Positions 9,089 through 16,852 of a stretch of 64,000 bases of DNA are shown here, in pieces. Origin of the DNA: Pseudomonas sp. v388 (GTDB lineage: Bacteria > Pseudomonadota > Gammaproteobacteria > Pseudomonadales > Pseudomonadaceae); NCBI RefSeq assembly GCF_003935425.1, contig NZ_RHQN01000013.1, positions 29,339 to 93,338 on the forward strand, in the 5' to 3' direction. Numbering within the stretch: the stretch's first letter is position 1; each line of letters opens with the position of its first letter. The translations under genes and the position numbers were made by a program. The notes beneath the pieces are model-generated. The model had not been told where the DNA came from. It did no database searches and was given only the letters and a program-made list of their open reading frames with translations.

Positions 9089-9460
9089 TCAGCGCTCCAG
9101 CGGCGGCTGCACGTCATGGGTGCCAAGCGCCTTGTACTTCTTGCGCAGCTCACGCAGTTCGCGCTGGTCCAGATTGTCCAGGCTCAGCAGCGCATTCTGG
9201 GCATCCTTGGTCACGCGCAGCAGCTCATCCACTTTGAGGTGCAGCACGTCGTTGTCGCGGTTCTGGGTATTCTGAATCAGGAACACCATCAGAAACGTAA
9301 TGATCGTGGTCGACGTGTTGATGATCAGCTGCCAGGTATCGTTGTAATGAAACCATGGCCCGGTCGAGGCCCACAGGGCGATCAGGATAATCGCCGCCAT
9401 GAAAGTCCTGGGGCTTCCCGCCCATCTCGACAGTCCCTGAGCAAATTTTGCGAACTTCAT
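9089..9460 (-). CDS. Low-affinity iron permease family protein
   Basis: 123 residues. It matches the small bacterial members of the low-affinity iron permease family (Fet4-like): two membrane spans at about 20-38 and 45-68, with WASTGPWFHYNDTWQLIINT between them, then NTQNRDNDVLHLKVDELL. This last motif is diagnostic of the bacterial group. A charged, probably cytoplasmic, helix follows. Iron transport by these short proteins is assumed from homology. It converges with the binding-protein gene, whose stop is 9 bases away. Confidence 0.88.
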   Translation of the reverse strand: MKFAKFAQGLSRWAGSPRTFMAAIILIALWASTGPWFHYNDTWQLIINTSTTIITFLMVFLIQNTQNRDNDVLHLKVDELLRVTKDAQNALLSLDNLDQRELRELRKKYKALGTHDVQPPLER

Positions 9461-9686
9461 ATATTTCCAACCTGGGTGAGGGCAACACAGCTTCTGACCT
9501 CGGCGGGCGCGTGAAATTTCCTGTTACATCGTGACGCATCAATCCCCACGCCGAATCGGCAAGTACCGGTCCGCGCAGGACATTTTCTCGACCGTTCGAT
9601 CATTCAGGTGGAACGCTTGGTGTCAGGAGTCATCCACCGTTAAGGATTTTTCTGATACAGGCGTATTACGCCAGGAGAGTGCTCCA

Positions 9687-9965
9687 ATGTTGTCGCACTT
9701 AGAGCTCCGCCAGATCGTCGAATCCGGGTTCCTGCCTATGAAAAGTGTCTGTTCGATCACCTCGGAAGGCATGATGACCGTCGAATTGTTCCATCCCATG
9801 AAAGGCCACGCGGCCGTCATCGCTCGTGACATCCCCGTGGAAGGGCTGGAAACCAGCCGCGCCATCGCCACCCTCGTGGCCCAGCTCAAGAGCCAGCTGC
9901 AGGAAACCCAGGAGGCGGCCGGCAATCGGTGGATGAAACCCGAAGCCAGATTCTTCCAGCCCTGA
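9687..9965 (+). CDS. DUF1652 family protein
   Basis: 92 residues from ATG 9687, chosen because CCAGGAGAG precedes it and because the family begins MLSxxELRxIVE; the frame is open further upstream without support. The sequence has the DUF1652 pattern: LELRQIVESGFLPMKSVCSI, then a beta strand, then a conserved ETSRAIATLVAQL helix. The family is nearly confined to Pseudomonas and has no established function. Confidence 0.85.
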   Translation: MLSHLELRQIVESGFLPMKSVCSITSEGMMTVELFHPMKGHAAVIARDIPVEGLETSRAIATLVAQLKSQLQETQEAAGNRWMKPEARFFQP

Positions 9966-10031
9966 TTCGGCGATTATTCAGGTGCCGGGCAGGCCACGGT
10001 ATTCCACGCCTGTCCGGCGCGGGTGCGGCCG

Positions 10032-10130
10032 CTAGGCAAGGGCTGCGACGTTATTGAAGATCATCAGCCAGCCGAGAACGAAAATGGCGGCACCGGGCAC
10101 AAAGAGCGGGGTTCTCGTCAACTTCTTCAT
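10032..10130 (-). CDS. Small single-span membrane protein (32 aa)
   Basis: This short frame encodes a 32-residue peptide starting MKKLTRTP, followed by one hydrophobic span (about 9-26, FVPGAAIFVLGWLMIF) and ending AALA. Two features support it as a gene: a good ribosome site (AGGAG nine bases before the ATG) and a textbook positive-then-hydrophobic layout. It is isolated, between the DUF1652 gene and the broken epoxide hydrolase gene, in a stretch that otherwise looks non-coding. Function unknown. Confidence 0.6.
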   Translation of the reverse strand: MKKLTRTPLFVPGAAIFVLGWLMIFNNVAALA

Positions 10131-10314
10131 GCCGATCTGCTCCTGTTCGGTGGCGAGCCCTTTCAAGGTCCAAGCGCAGCGCTTGCACACCTATAGGAGC
10201 CCTGCGGCGCGAGCAAATTTCCCCTAGTGCTCAGGCAAGACGACGAATGGTTTGTCCTGAACGGCCGTGCTCTGCTGTTATGGATGTTTTGCGTTTTCCC
10301 AAGAAGGGGTTTCT

Positions 10315-10957
10315 GTGTCTATCCAGCCGTTCAAACTCCATATCAGCGACGCGGCCCTCGCGGACCTGCATCGGCGTTTGCGCAACACCCGACTTCCCGA
10401 CGCGCCGCAGGGCACGGGCTGGAGCGAAGGCATGGACAGAGATGAACTCAAGCGTCTGCTCGACTACTGGACCAATGATTTTGGACTGGCCGGCGCAGCA
10501 GGCGCGGCTCAACGAACATGCCCACCTGCACCGCACCAAACCCCAGACCCTGGCGGTGGGGCTCAACGATTCGCCTGCCGGGCTGCTGGCCTGGATTGCC
10601 GAAAAATTCATGGCCTGGAGCGACACCGCTGATGACGGCGGCCCGGCTATCGACAAAGACACCCTGCTGACCAACGTCGCGCTGTACTGGTTTACCGGTT
10701 GTATCGGCTCGTCCTTTCGCCAATACGCCGAAGGCAGCAAACGCCCGTTGGTGTTCGAGCCGGGCCACAAAGTCCAGCCGCCGTCGGGCGTCAGCCTCAA
10801 CCCCAAGGAGCTGCCCATGCCGCCGCGGAGTTGGGTGGAGCGTTGCTATAGCGTGCAGCGCTGGACGCCAATGCCTACAGGCGGCCATTTCGCCGCCCTT
10901 GAACAGCCGCAGCGGCTGGCCGAAGACATCCGGGCATTTTTCCGACCCCTGCGCTAA
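10315..10957 (+). pseudogene. Broken epoxide hydrolase gene (internal deletion plus frameshift)
   Basis: The N-terminal part from GTG 10315 encodes the start of an epoxide hydrolase N-terminal domain (FKLHISDAALADLHRRL, then RNTRLPDA and GTGWSEGMD...). Near 10480 the frame shifts by one base: the expected NDFDW is split, and DWPAQQARLN continues in the frame that runs to 10957. A few residues later it jumps straight to the C-terminal region (KPQTLAVGLNDSPAGLLAWI, then WTPMPTGGHFAALEQP). The whole alpha/beta-hydrolase centre with the nucleophile, roughly 180 residues, is missing. An intact gene would be about 380 codons. It cannot encode an active enzyme. Confidence 0.85.
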
Positions 10958-11000
10958 TGCCGATCCCGCATTCAGACATCGCTGAACGCGGGATCGGCAT
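10957..11000 (+). terminator. Stem-loop after the epoxide hydrolase remnant
   Basis: A perfect 13-bp inverted repeat (10957-10969 with 10988-11000, arms ATGCCGATCCCGC) has an 18-base loop. It overlaps the end of the pseudogene and lies 22 bases beyond the ycaC stop on the other strand. It could end transcription from either side, although the T-run is short. Confidence 0.6.
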
Positions 11001-11022
11001 TTCGGGTGCTGAGCTGGGGTGC

Positions 11023-11649
11023 TTAGCGCGAAGTCAGGGCCGAGTAGCCGTTCATGAGATTGCGGTAGTTGGGAATACGCTCGGAGAGCAGGTTGCCCAA
11101 GCCTTCGATATCGTTGCGCCAGTCGCGTTGCAGCTCGCAGGCCACCGAGAACCAGTTCATCAGTTGCGCACCGGCCTGGGTCATCCGCGCCCAGGAGGCT
11201 TGCTGCACGGTGGTGTTGAACGTGCCGGAAGCGTCGGTCACCACGAACACATCAAAACCTTCAGCCAGTGCCGAGAGGGTAGGGAAGGCGACGCACACAT
11301 CGGTCACCACGCCGGCGATGATCAATTGCTTGCGGCCGGTGGCCTTGATCGCCTTGACGAAGTCTTCGTTGTCCCAGGCATTGATCTGGCCTGGGCGAGC
11401 GATGTAGGGCGCATCGGGGAACATGTTCTTGAGTTCCGGCACCAGCGGGCCATTGGGGCCTTGTTCGAAGCTGGTGGTCAGGATGGTCGGCAGTTCGAAG
11501 AACTTGGCCAGATCCGCCAAGGCCAGCACGTTGTTCTTGAATTCGTTGGGCGAGAAATCCTGCACCAGCGAGATCAGACCGGTCTGGTGGTCGACCAGCA
11601 GAACCACGGCGTCGTCTTTGTTCAGGCGGTTGTAGGTTGCAGTGCTCAT
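11023..11649 (-). CDS. ycaC: Isochorismatase-family hydrolase, YcaC-like
   Basis: 208 residues from ATG 11649, preceded by AAGGA; a TTG six bases earlier is less likely. It matches the YcaC branch of the isochorismatase-like hydrolases almost end to end. The Asp-Lys-Cys triad expected of the fold is visible as LLVDHQTGL, ATGRKQ and GVVTDVCVAF. These cytosolic proteins form oligomers, and their natural substrate is not settled. It is a single gene with about 140 bases upstream. Confidence 0.9.
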   Translation of the reverse strand: MSTATYNRLNKDDAVVLLVDHQTGLISLVQDFSPNEFKNNVLALADLAKFFELPTILTTSFEQGPNGPLVPELKNMFPDAPYIARPGQINAWDNEDFVKAIKATGRKQLIIAGVVTDVCVAFPTLSALAEGFDVFVVTDASGTFNTTVQQASWARMTQAGAQLMNWFSVACELQRDWRNDIEGLGNLLSERIPNYRNLMNGYSALTSR

Positions 11650-11793
11650 GTTCAATTCCTTTTCGTTGGTTAGAGGTCAGGGCTGTGCGTTCAACATGGG
11701 CACAGATTAATAGTCAGCCTGAAAAGGAAAAAGCCGCTGTAATGGGTTTTACTGTCCACTCACAGTGGACAATGGATCGAGTAAGCCCTTGAA

Positions 11794-12660
11794 TCAGGGC
11801 GCTAACGCCTTGACCAGCGCCGGCGTCACGTAGTGTGGGCCGTCGAACAGGTACAGCGGGTAGCCGTCGTAGGCGGCCAGTTGGGGTTTGAGTTCGGCGG
11901 CGGTGGCAGAGCGAAAGCCGCCGCCGTATTGCGGGCGAAAGGCTTCGGCGATGATCCTTACACGCGCCTTGCCCAGCCGATCGCGCAGCGCATCGGCGTA
12001 GGTGCGGGCTACCGGCGCTGAACGGGCATAGACCCCGACGCCGTCCTGGAAGAACACGCCGATATCCTTAGGCAACCACGTATCGAGCCAGTCGGCAGTG
12101 GCTGCGGGGCCGATATTGGCGCCGTCGTAGACGCTGATCCATAACGGCCTGGGCAGCCTGGCCAGCAGCGCGGGCAGTTCCTTGGCGCGGCTCCAGCTGG
12201 GGTCCACTTCGGCCGGGAAATACCAGCCGGTCACGTTCAGCGGCGTCTTGACCTTGGCGATACGCTCGGACAGCTTCGCCAGTTCTTCGATGTTGTCCCG
12301 GGAACGGTTCTCACTGAAAAAACCCGCAAGCCCCAGGATCACATCCCTGGCCCAAGGTTCTTTCGCGATGCGCGCCCAGTCCGGCAGCACCGGCACTTCA
12401 GGCAGCCCGGAGCCGGGCACGAAGGATTGGCCATCGACCACCGTCCATTGCACCAGCAACTCACGTGCGCCCAGTTTTTCCCAGTCGCCCTTGATGCCGA
12501 CCGTCAGGTTGTCCGGTTGCCAGACCATGCCGACGATACCCGGCTCCAGCGGTTTCAACGCAGTGACATACAACATGGCAGTGCCCGTCCCGAGGGTCGC
12601 TGCAAGCAGCAGCAGAGCACTGACCGTAGCACGGCCCAGCTGTTTCCCCAGGATGTTCAC
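11794..12660 (-). CDS. Membrane-anchored glycoside-hydrolase-like protein, last gene of the nfr-type operon
   Basis: 288 residues from GTG 12660, which overlaps the upstream stop by four bases (GTGA). There is one N-terminal hydrophobic span, then a domain with the look of a TIM-barrel glycosidase: WTVVDG, GLAGFFSE, NVTGWYFPAEVDPSW, LWISVYDGANIG, DIGVFFQDGVGV, VRIIAEAFRP and YPLYLFDG, alternating strands with acidic and aromatic residues. Glu in WYFPAEVD and Asp in FFQDGVG are candidate catalytic residues. E. coli has a small third gene, nfrX/ybcH, next to nfrAB. This gene is of similar size and position and may be its counterpart. That equivalence is inference. It probably trims or releases the polymer. 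Confidence 0.7.
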   Translation of the reverse strand: MNILGKQLGRATVSALLLLAATLGTGTAMLYVTALKPLEPGIVGMVWQPDNLTVGIKGDWEKLGARELLVQWTVVDGQSFVPGSGLPEVPVLPDWARIAKEPWARDVILGLAGFFSENRSRDNIEELAKLSERIAKVKTPLNVTGWYFPAEVDPSWSRAKELPALLARLPRPLWISVYDGANIGPAATADWLDTWLPKDIGVFFQDGVGVYARSAPVARTYADALRDRLGKARVRIIAEAFRPQYGGGFRSATAAELKPQLAAYDGYPLYLFDGPHYVTPALVKALAP

Positions 12661-13622
12661 GGCAAGGCCTTTTTCACGCGTTGCTGCCATTGGCCGAGCG
12701 AAACGACGCCCTTGGCGCTCCAGTTGGCCGCCGCATCGGGGCCTTGGTGGAACTGGCCTTCATTGAACTGCCAGACGATCACCTGCGGCTTTTGCCGGGC
12801 GAAGTCCGGCGATTCCAGGTATTGCAGCAGCGTGGCCCAAGGCCCGACATCGCCGGGGTTCCAGGTCAGGGTAACCGGCCGGTCCAGCGCGTTGGACAGT
12901 TTCTGGGTAAAGCCCAGATACGGCTGCACGAAGCTGTTGCCGATCACCTGAACCGGCGCCGGCGCATCATCGATCAGCAGGTCGTCTTCCTCGACCTGAT
13001 GGCGCACGGTGTAGATGTCACGGCCGATGGCCTTGCGCTTGACGGCAGGCAGGAAGTTGGCGGCCAGGTCACCGAAGGCCCGCCTGTCGAACCATTCACC
13101 CAGCGGCGCGCCGCCGCCCGGTTCGCCCTGCAACGGATACCGGCTGCTGATCAGCCTGGCGGTGGCATCGGCGGTGTTTTCCGCGCTCCAGGCGGTCCAG
13201 TGGTAATCGGCGCGGTAGAACGCGGTCTGCTTGCCTTGCTCGGTCTGGCGCAGGATGGGTTTGATATCCAGCGTGGTCAGGCCGGCTTTGTGCAGGTCGC
13301 CTTGCAGGCGGTCGTAGCGCTGCGTCACGGCCGGGCTCAATGGCTGATCGGCCGGCAGGCGTTGGGCATAGAACGGCGCCTTCATGGGCACCACCAACAC
13401 CACCAGCGCGATGTGGTGGCGCTTGAGCTGCTGCTCGGCGTCCTTGATCAAGGCGATGTTGCGCGTAATGCCGGCGTTATCGATCTTGCTCAGGCTTTCC
13501 CAGGCGGGAAACAGCCAGCCGTCCTGGCCGGTAATGACCGCCGAAGCCGCGTGAACGGTGGTAGCCGACAAACCCAGAAACAGGCCGGCGAAGAGGGCGC
13601 GGTAAGGGAATCGACTCATCAT
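12657..13622 (-). CDS. AlgJ/AlgX-like SGNH acetyltransferase component
   Basis: 321 residues from ATG 13622, overlapping the AlgF-like stop by four bases (ATGA). Signal peptide to about residue 23, so periplasmic. The AlgX/AlgJ signature is present: GQDGWLFPAWE near the start, RADYHWTAWSAE (the Asp and His of the catalytic triad, DxHW) and VIGNSFVQPYLGF (the serine block). In alginate biosynthesis AlgJ and AlgX transfer acetyl groups onto the polymer. Here the neighbours point to acetylation of the NfrB product. It is distinct in sequence from WssI (38179-39321). Confidence 0.85.
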   Translation of the reverse strand: MMSRFPYRALFAGLFLGLSATTVHAASAVITGQDGWLFPAWESLSKIDNAGITRNIALIKDAEQQLKRHHIALVVLVVPMKAPFYAQRLPADQPLSPAVTQRYDRLQGDLHKAGLTTLDIKPILRQTEQGKQTAFYRADYHWTAWSAENTADATARLISSRYPLQGEPGGGAPLGEWFDRRAFGDLAANFLPAVKRKAIGRDIYTVRHQVEEDDLLIDDAPAPVQVIGNSFVQPYLGFTQKLSNALDRPVTLTWNPGDVGPWATLLQYLESPDFARQKPQVIVWQFNEGQFHQGPDAAANWSAKGVVSLGQWQQRVKKALP

Positions 13623-14272
13623 GGCGCCGTCTGGTCGACCAGGCCGATCAGGCGCGGCGTTTGTGCCGAACCGACCAGGAACAGGCTGTAGCGATCGCCG
13701 GCCTTGAAAGGCACCAGCTTGAGCGGCAGGCTCGCGCTTTGCCCGCAGCTGGCGATCAGCGTTGCCTGCACCGGATTGATGGTGCGTTGCGCCTGGCCGC
13801 CCTGCGGCACCTGGCTGAATACCTTGGAGCCGTTGGCCAGCTTGAGGTCGGCGTTGGCGCACCCGGGATTGAGGTTGTAGACGTTGAGTTCGGCCCGCAG
13901 ATCCTTGCCCCGCGGCGGCGGGTCGATCACCAAACGCGGCGCGGCGGCCGGATCACTGCCCAGAATCAGTGTCACCCAGGCATCTTTCGGCGCCTTCAGG
14001 CCTTTGACTTCACGACCGTTGACGGTCAGATGCAACGGCTGGCGCGCGTCCACCGCCTGAAACGGGCTGGCGGCGGTCGAGGCGGCCGACAAGGCGATGT
14101 CCTGCCCCTGATTCAGGCGCACCTGCAAGGCACTGTCGGACGGATTGACCACTCGCACCCAGGCCGAACCTTCCGGCAGTTTCGGTGCATAGAGTTGCGC
14201 GATTTCAGGCGCGGCCTGGGCTGCGGACGAAGCCAGACCCAGGCCCAGCAAAAAACACAGACGAAGGTGCAT
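13619..14272 (-). CDS. AlgF-like periplasmic O-acetylation protein
   Basis: 217 residues with a signal peptide cut near AAQAA (about residue 21). The body matches the AlgF family: LYAPKLPEGSAWVRVVNPSD at the start, LNVYNLNPGCANADLKLANG, TINPVQATLIASCG, and a final KAGDRYSLFLVG. AlgF assists delivery of acetyl groups in alginate synthesis without a known catalytic site. It starts 9 bases after nfrA and overlaps the AlgJ-like gene by four bases, so the three are translationally linked. WssG (36058-36729) is a second family member in the window. Confidence 0.87.
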   Translation of the reverse strand: MHLRLCFLLGLGLASSAAQAAPEIAQLYAPKLPEGSAWVRVVNPSDSALQVRLNQGQDIALSAASTAASPFQAVDARQPLHLTVNGREVKGLKAPKDAWVTLILGSDPAAAPRLVIDPPPRGKDLRAELNVYNLNPGCANADLKLANGSKVFSQVPQGGQAQRTINPVQATLIASCGQSASLPLKLVPFKAGDRYSLFLVGSAQTPRLIGLVDQTAP

Positions 14273-14281
14273 AAAAAGTCC

Positions 14282-16852
14282 TCAGTAGGAGTAGGTCAGG
14301 CGAGCGAACACGCCTTTGGCGCGGTCGTCACCGGACAGCTTCACCCGGTATTGCAGAGAAAAATCCACATAGGAACGCGGCGCGTTGTAGGCGTCTTCGC
14401 GAAACCAGTAGCGCACGTTGTTACCCAGCCCGATGCCTGCGGCGGTGCCGGAGGAATAGTCAGTGCTGCCGTCGCTGCCGGTGTCGCTGTCCATCTTGGA
14501 GTCGTAGTCGAACGCGGCCACCACATGGGGAAAGGTCACCCAGCGCGAGCCTGCGCCGCCGATGGCGTAACTGCGCCCGCCTTGCCATTCGCTGTTGAAG
14601 TAATTGCGCGAGTCTTCGACGTAGTGCCCGGCTTCGGCGAACAGTTGCGAGGTCCACCAGCTATCGGTGTCGACCCGCAGGTCGGTGCCGATGCTGGAGC
14701 CATAACCCAGGCGCAACAGCCAGTCGCCATCGACATCGGACGAGCCCAGAGGAAAAGTGCGTTCCACGGCGGCCATCACGTTCAAGGATGAGAACGGCTT
14801 GGCGCGCACCCCGAGCGCGCCTTGCAGGGCGTCGAAACCGGTGTCCGAATCGCTGTTCTTGCTCCACAGCGTATCGGTGATACGTCCGTACAGTTCGACG
14901 AACCGGGCGTTGCGGTAGCCCAGCGGCCGCCACGAGATCTCGGTGCTGTTTTGCAGGCTGTCATTGCTGCTGTCGCCACCGCGGCCGCCATTGTCGTTGC
15001 TGCCGCCGGAACTGGGCGCTGCGCTCAGACCGCTGGTGGAGGTGTTGCCGCGGTAACTGGTGGTACTGGTCAGGCCCCAGGTGCGCGACACATCGGCCAC
15101 GGCGCGCCGGGTGTCGAACAGCTGGCGGGCAGGCATCTGCAGTTCACCGGCTTTTTCGGCGTCGATGACCCGCTTGAAGTAGGCCACCGCGCCTTTGTCG
15201 TCATTGACCCGCATTGCGTTGTAGGCCGCGTCCTGCGTGGCGGTCGGGGCCAGACGGGTCTGGGCGTCGGCCTTGGCGAACGACTCATGGGCGGCGTCAT
15301 CGTCACCGGCCTGGACCGACAGATACGCGACTTGAAGATCCTTCATGTCCTTCAGTTCGCCCGCGTCCCTGGCCTGCTGCAAACGCTCGCGGGCGGTACG
15401 GCGCTGCCCGATGGCCGCGCACAGGCTGGCCTCTTCATAGCTGGGCAGACCGCCCAGCGCCAGGGCCTGGGTAAAGTCCTGTCGGGCGCCGGAATCATTG
15501 CAGGTCTGTTGGCGCAGGCGACCGCGCTGGGCCAGCAGGCGGGCATCGTCGCCATTGGCCTGAAGGCCTTCGGTGGCAGCGTCGATGGCGTCGTCGAGAC
15601 GCTTCTGATCGGTCAGGGCGCTGACCAGCAGGCTGCGATAAGCCGGGTTGTGCGGTGCGCGGCGAATGGCTTCACGGGCCAGCGCCTGCGCGGACGCCGC
15701 ATCCTTGTCGGCCAGTGCGGCGTAGGCCTGCATGGCCGTGTCGGTGCCACCGTCACGCTGGTTGCCCGGCCAGATGTCACAAATCAGTCCGAATGCGCTT
15801 TCCTGGCAACTGAGCGCCGGCACCGGGAAGCGCGCGGCGGTTTTCACGCCGTTGCGCTGCTGGCGTGCAGTGACCTGCGCGGCGCTGCGGCGGCGGGCCA
15901 CCTCGCCGTTGGCGTCTTCGGGCACCTGCTCCAATTGCTCCAGTGCCTGGGCCAGTTCGCCGTTGGCCAGCGCCAGGTCGGCGGCGAAGAAACGAATGTC
16001 GCGCACTTCCGAATCCAGCAGGCCGTCGATGGCCAGGGCCTGCTGAAGGTCGGCCTGAGCCGCATCTTGCTTGCCCTGGCGATCCAGGGCGTAGCTGCGC
16101 AGGATCCACGGCGCGATTTCGCCGTCGTCCTGGGCCAGCGCGCCATCGGCGGCCTGTTCGGCGGCGCGATAGTCACCGCTCGCCAGCAGCGCGCTGATCA
16201 GCAGTTGCTGGTTGGCGCCGATTTCCGGTGCCCAGGCCACGGCCTTGCGCGCCTGAGCTACCGCCAGCGGCAATTGATTCTGTTGCAGCGCCCGATAACC
16301 CTCGATGGCCAGCGGTGCGGCCAGTTGTCGGCGAATGGCTTCGCGGCGCATCAGCAGCGTGTCGTCGTCGGGAAATACCTGCAAGGCCTGGACGGTCGCC
16401 TGATCGGCCTGCACCAACTGGCCCTGGCGCTGTAATGACTCGATCAGCAGCATCCGGTAGTCCATGCGCCTGGGTGCCTGGGCGATGGCCTTGCGGATCG
16501 AGCTGGCGGCGAGGGCGAAGTCGTCGCGATCGTAAGCCTTGAACGCCTGGGCCGCCGCGCCGAAACCGGGGCTTGGGCGTGATTCGGGGTACTGCCGGGG
16601 ATGATCGCGGCGCTCTTTGTCGCGCTGCGCCAGGACGATCAGCCGGTTCAGCCGGGTGATGTCCGAGCGTTGACGCAAGGCTTCGCGGGCCTTGGCAATC
16701 GCCAGGTCGTAATCCTTGCGGTCGTAGGCGGCGTAGGCCTCGTTGGCGATGGTGTAGGCCGGGCCGCTCAATGGCAGCGGCAGCACTTCGGCCTGGCCCA
16801 GCGCAGGCGCCATGGCCAGGCCGGCCAGCGTCAGGAGAAAGGTGCGTTTCAT
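14282..16852 (-). CDS. nfrA: NfrA-like outer-membrane protein (TPR repeats plus beta-barrel)
   Basis: 856 residues. A signal peptide ends near LGQA (residue 20). Residues about 25-580 are TPR-like helical repeats (YAAYDRKDYDLAIAKAREAL and many similar). A Ser/Gly/Asn-rich stretch follows at about 605-630, then a C-terminal barrel domain ending in the aromatic ...LTYSY typical of outer-membrane proteins. This is the layout of E. coli NfrA, the phage N4 adsorption protein and export channel of the NfrB-made glycan; BcsC has an analogous TPR-barrel plan. The start overlaps the nfrB stop by four bases. Confidence 0.92.
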   Translation of the reverse strand: MKRTFLLTLAGLAMAPALGQAEVLPLPLSGPAYTIANEAYAAYDRKDYDLAIAKAREALRQRSDITRLNRLIVLAQRDKERRDHPRQYPESRPSPGFGAAAQAFKAYDRDDFALAASSIRKAIAQAPRRMDYRMLLIESLQRQGQLVQADQATVQALQVFPDDDTLLMRREAIRRQLAAPLAIEGYRALQQNQLPLAVAQARKAVAWAPEIGANQQLLISALLASGDYRAAEQAADGALAQDDGEIAPWILRSYALDRQGKQDAAQADLQQALAIDGLLDSEVRDIRFFAADLALANGELAQALEQLEQVPEDANGEVARRRSAAQVTARQQRNGVKTAARFPVPALSCQESAFGLICDIWPGNQRDGGTDTAMQAYAALADKDAASAQALAREAIRRAPHNPAYRSLLVSALTDQKRLDDAIDAATEGLQANGDDARLLAQRGRLRQQTCNDSGARQDFTQALALGGLPSYEEASLCAAIGQRRTARERLQQARDAGELKDMKDLQVAYLSVQAGDDDAAHESFAKADAQTRLAPTATQDAAYNAMRVNDDKGAVAYFKRVIDAEKAGELQMPARQLFDTRRAVADVSRTWGLTSTTSYRGNTSTSGLSAAPSSGGSNDNGGRGGDSSNDSLQNSTEISWRPLGYRNARFVELYGRITDTLWSKNSDSDTGFDALQGALGVRAKPFSSLNVMAAVERTFPLGSSDVDGDWLLRLGYGSSIGTDLRVDTDSWWTSQLFAEAGHYVEDSRNYFNSEWQGGRSYAIGGAGSRWVTFPHVVAAFDYDSKMDSDTGSDGSTDYSSGTAAGIGLGNNVRYWFREDAYNAPRSYVDFSLQYRVKLSGDDRAKGVFARLTYSY

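Noticed and set aside
10180-10216. Possible REP-like sequence (TATAGGAGCCCTGCGGCG)
   Set aside because: Too degenerate and has no facing partner.
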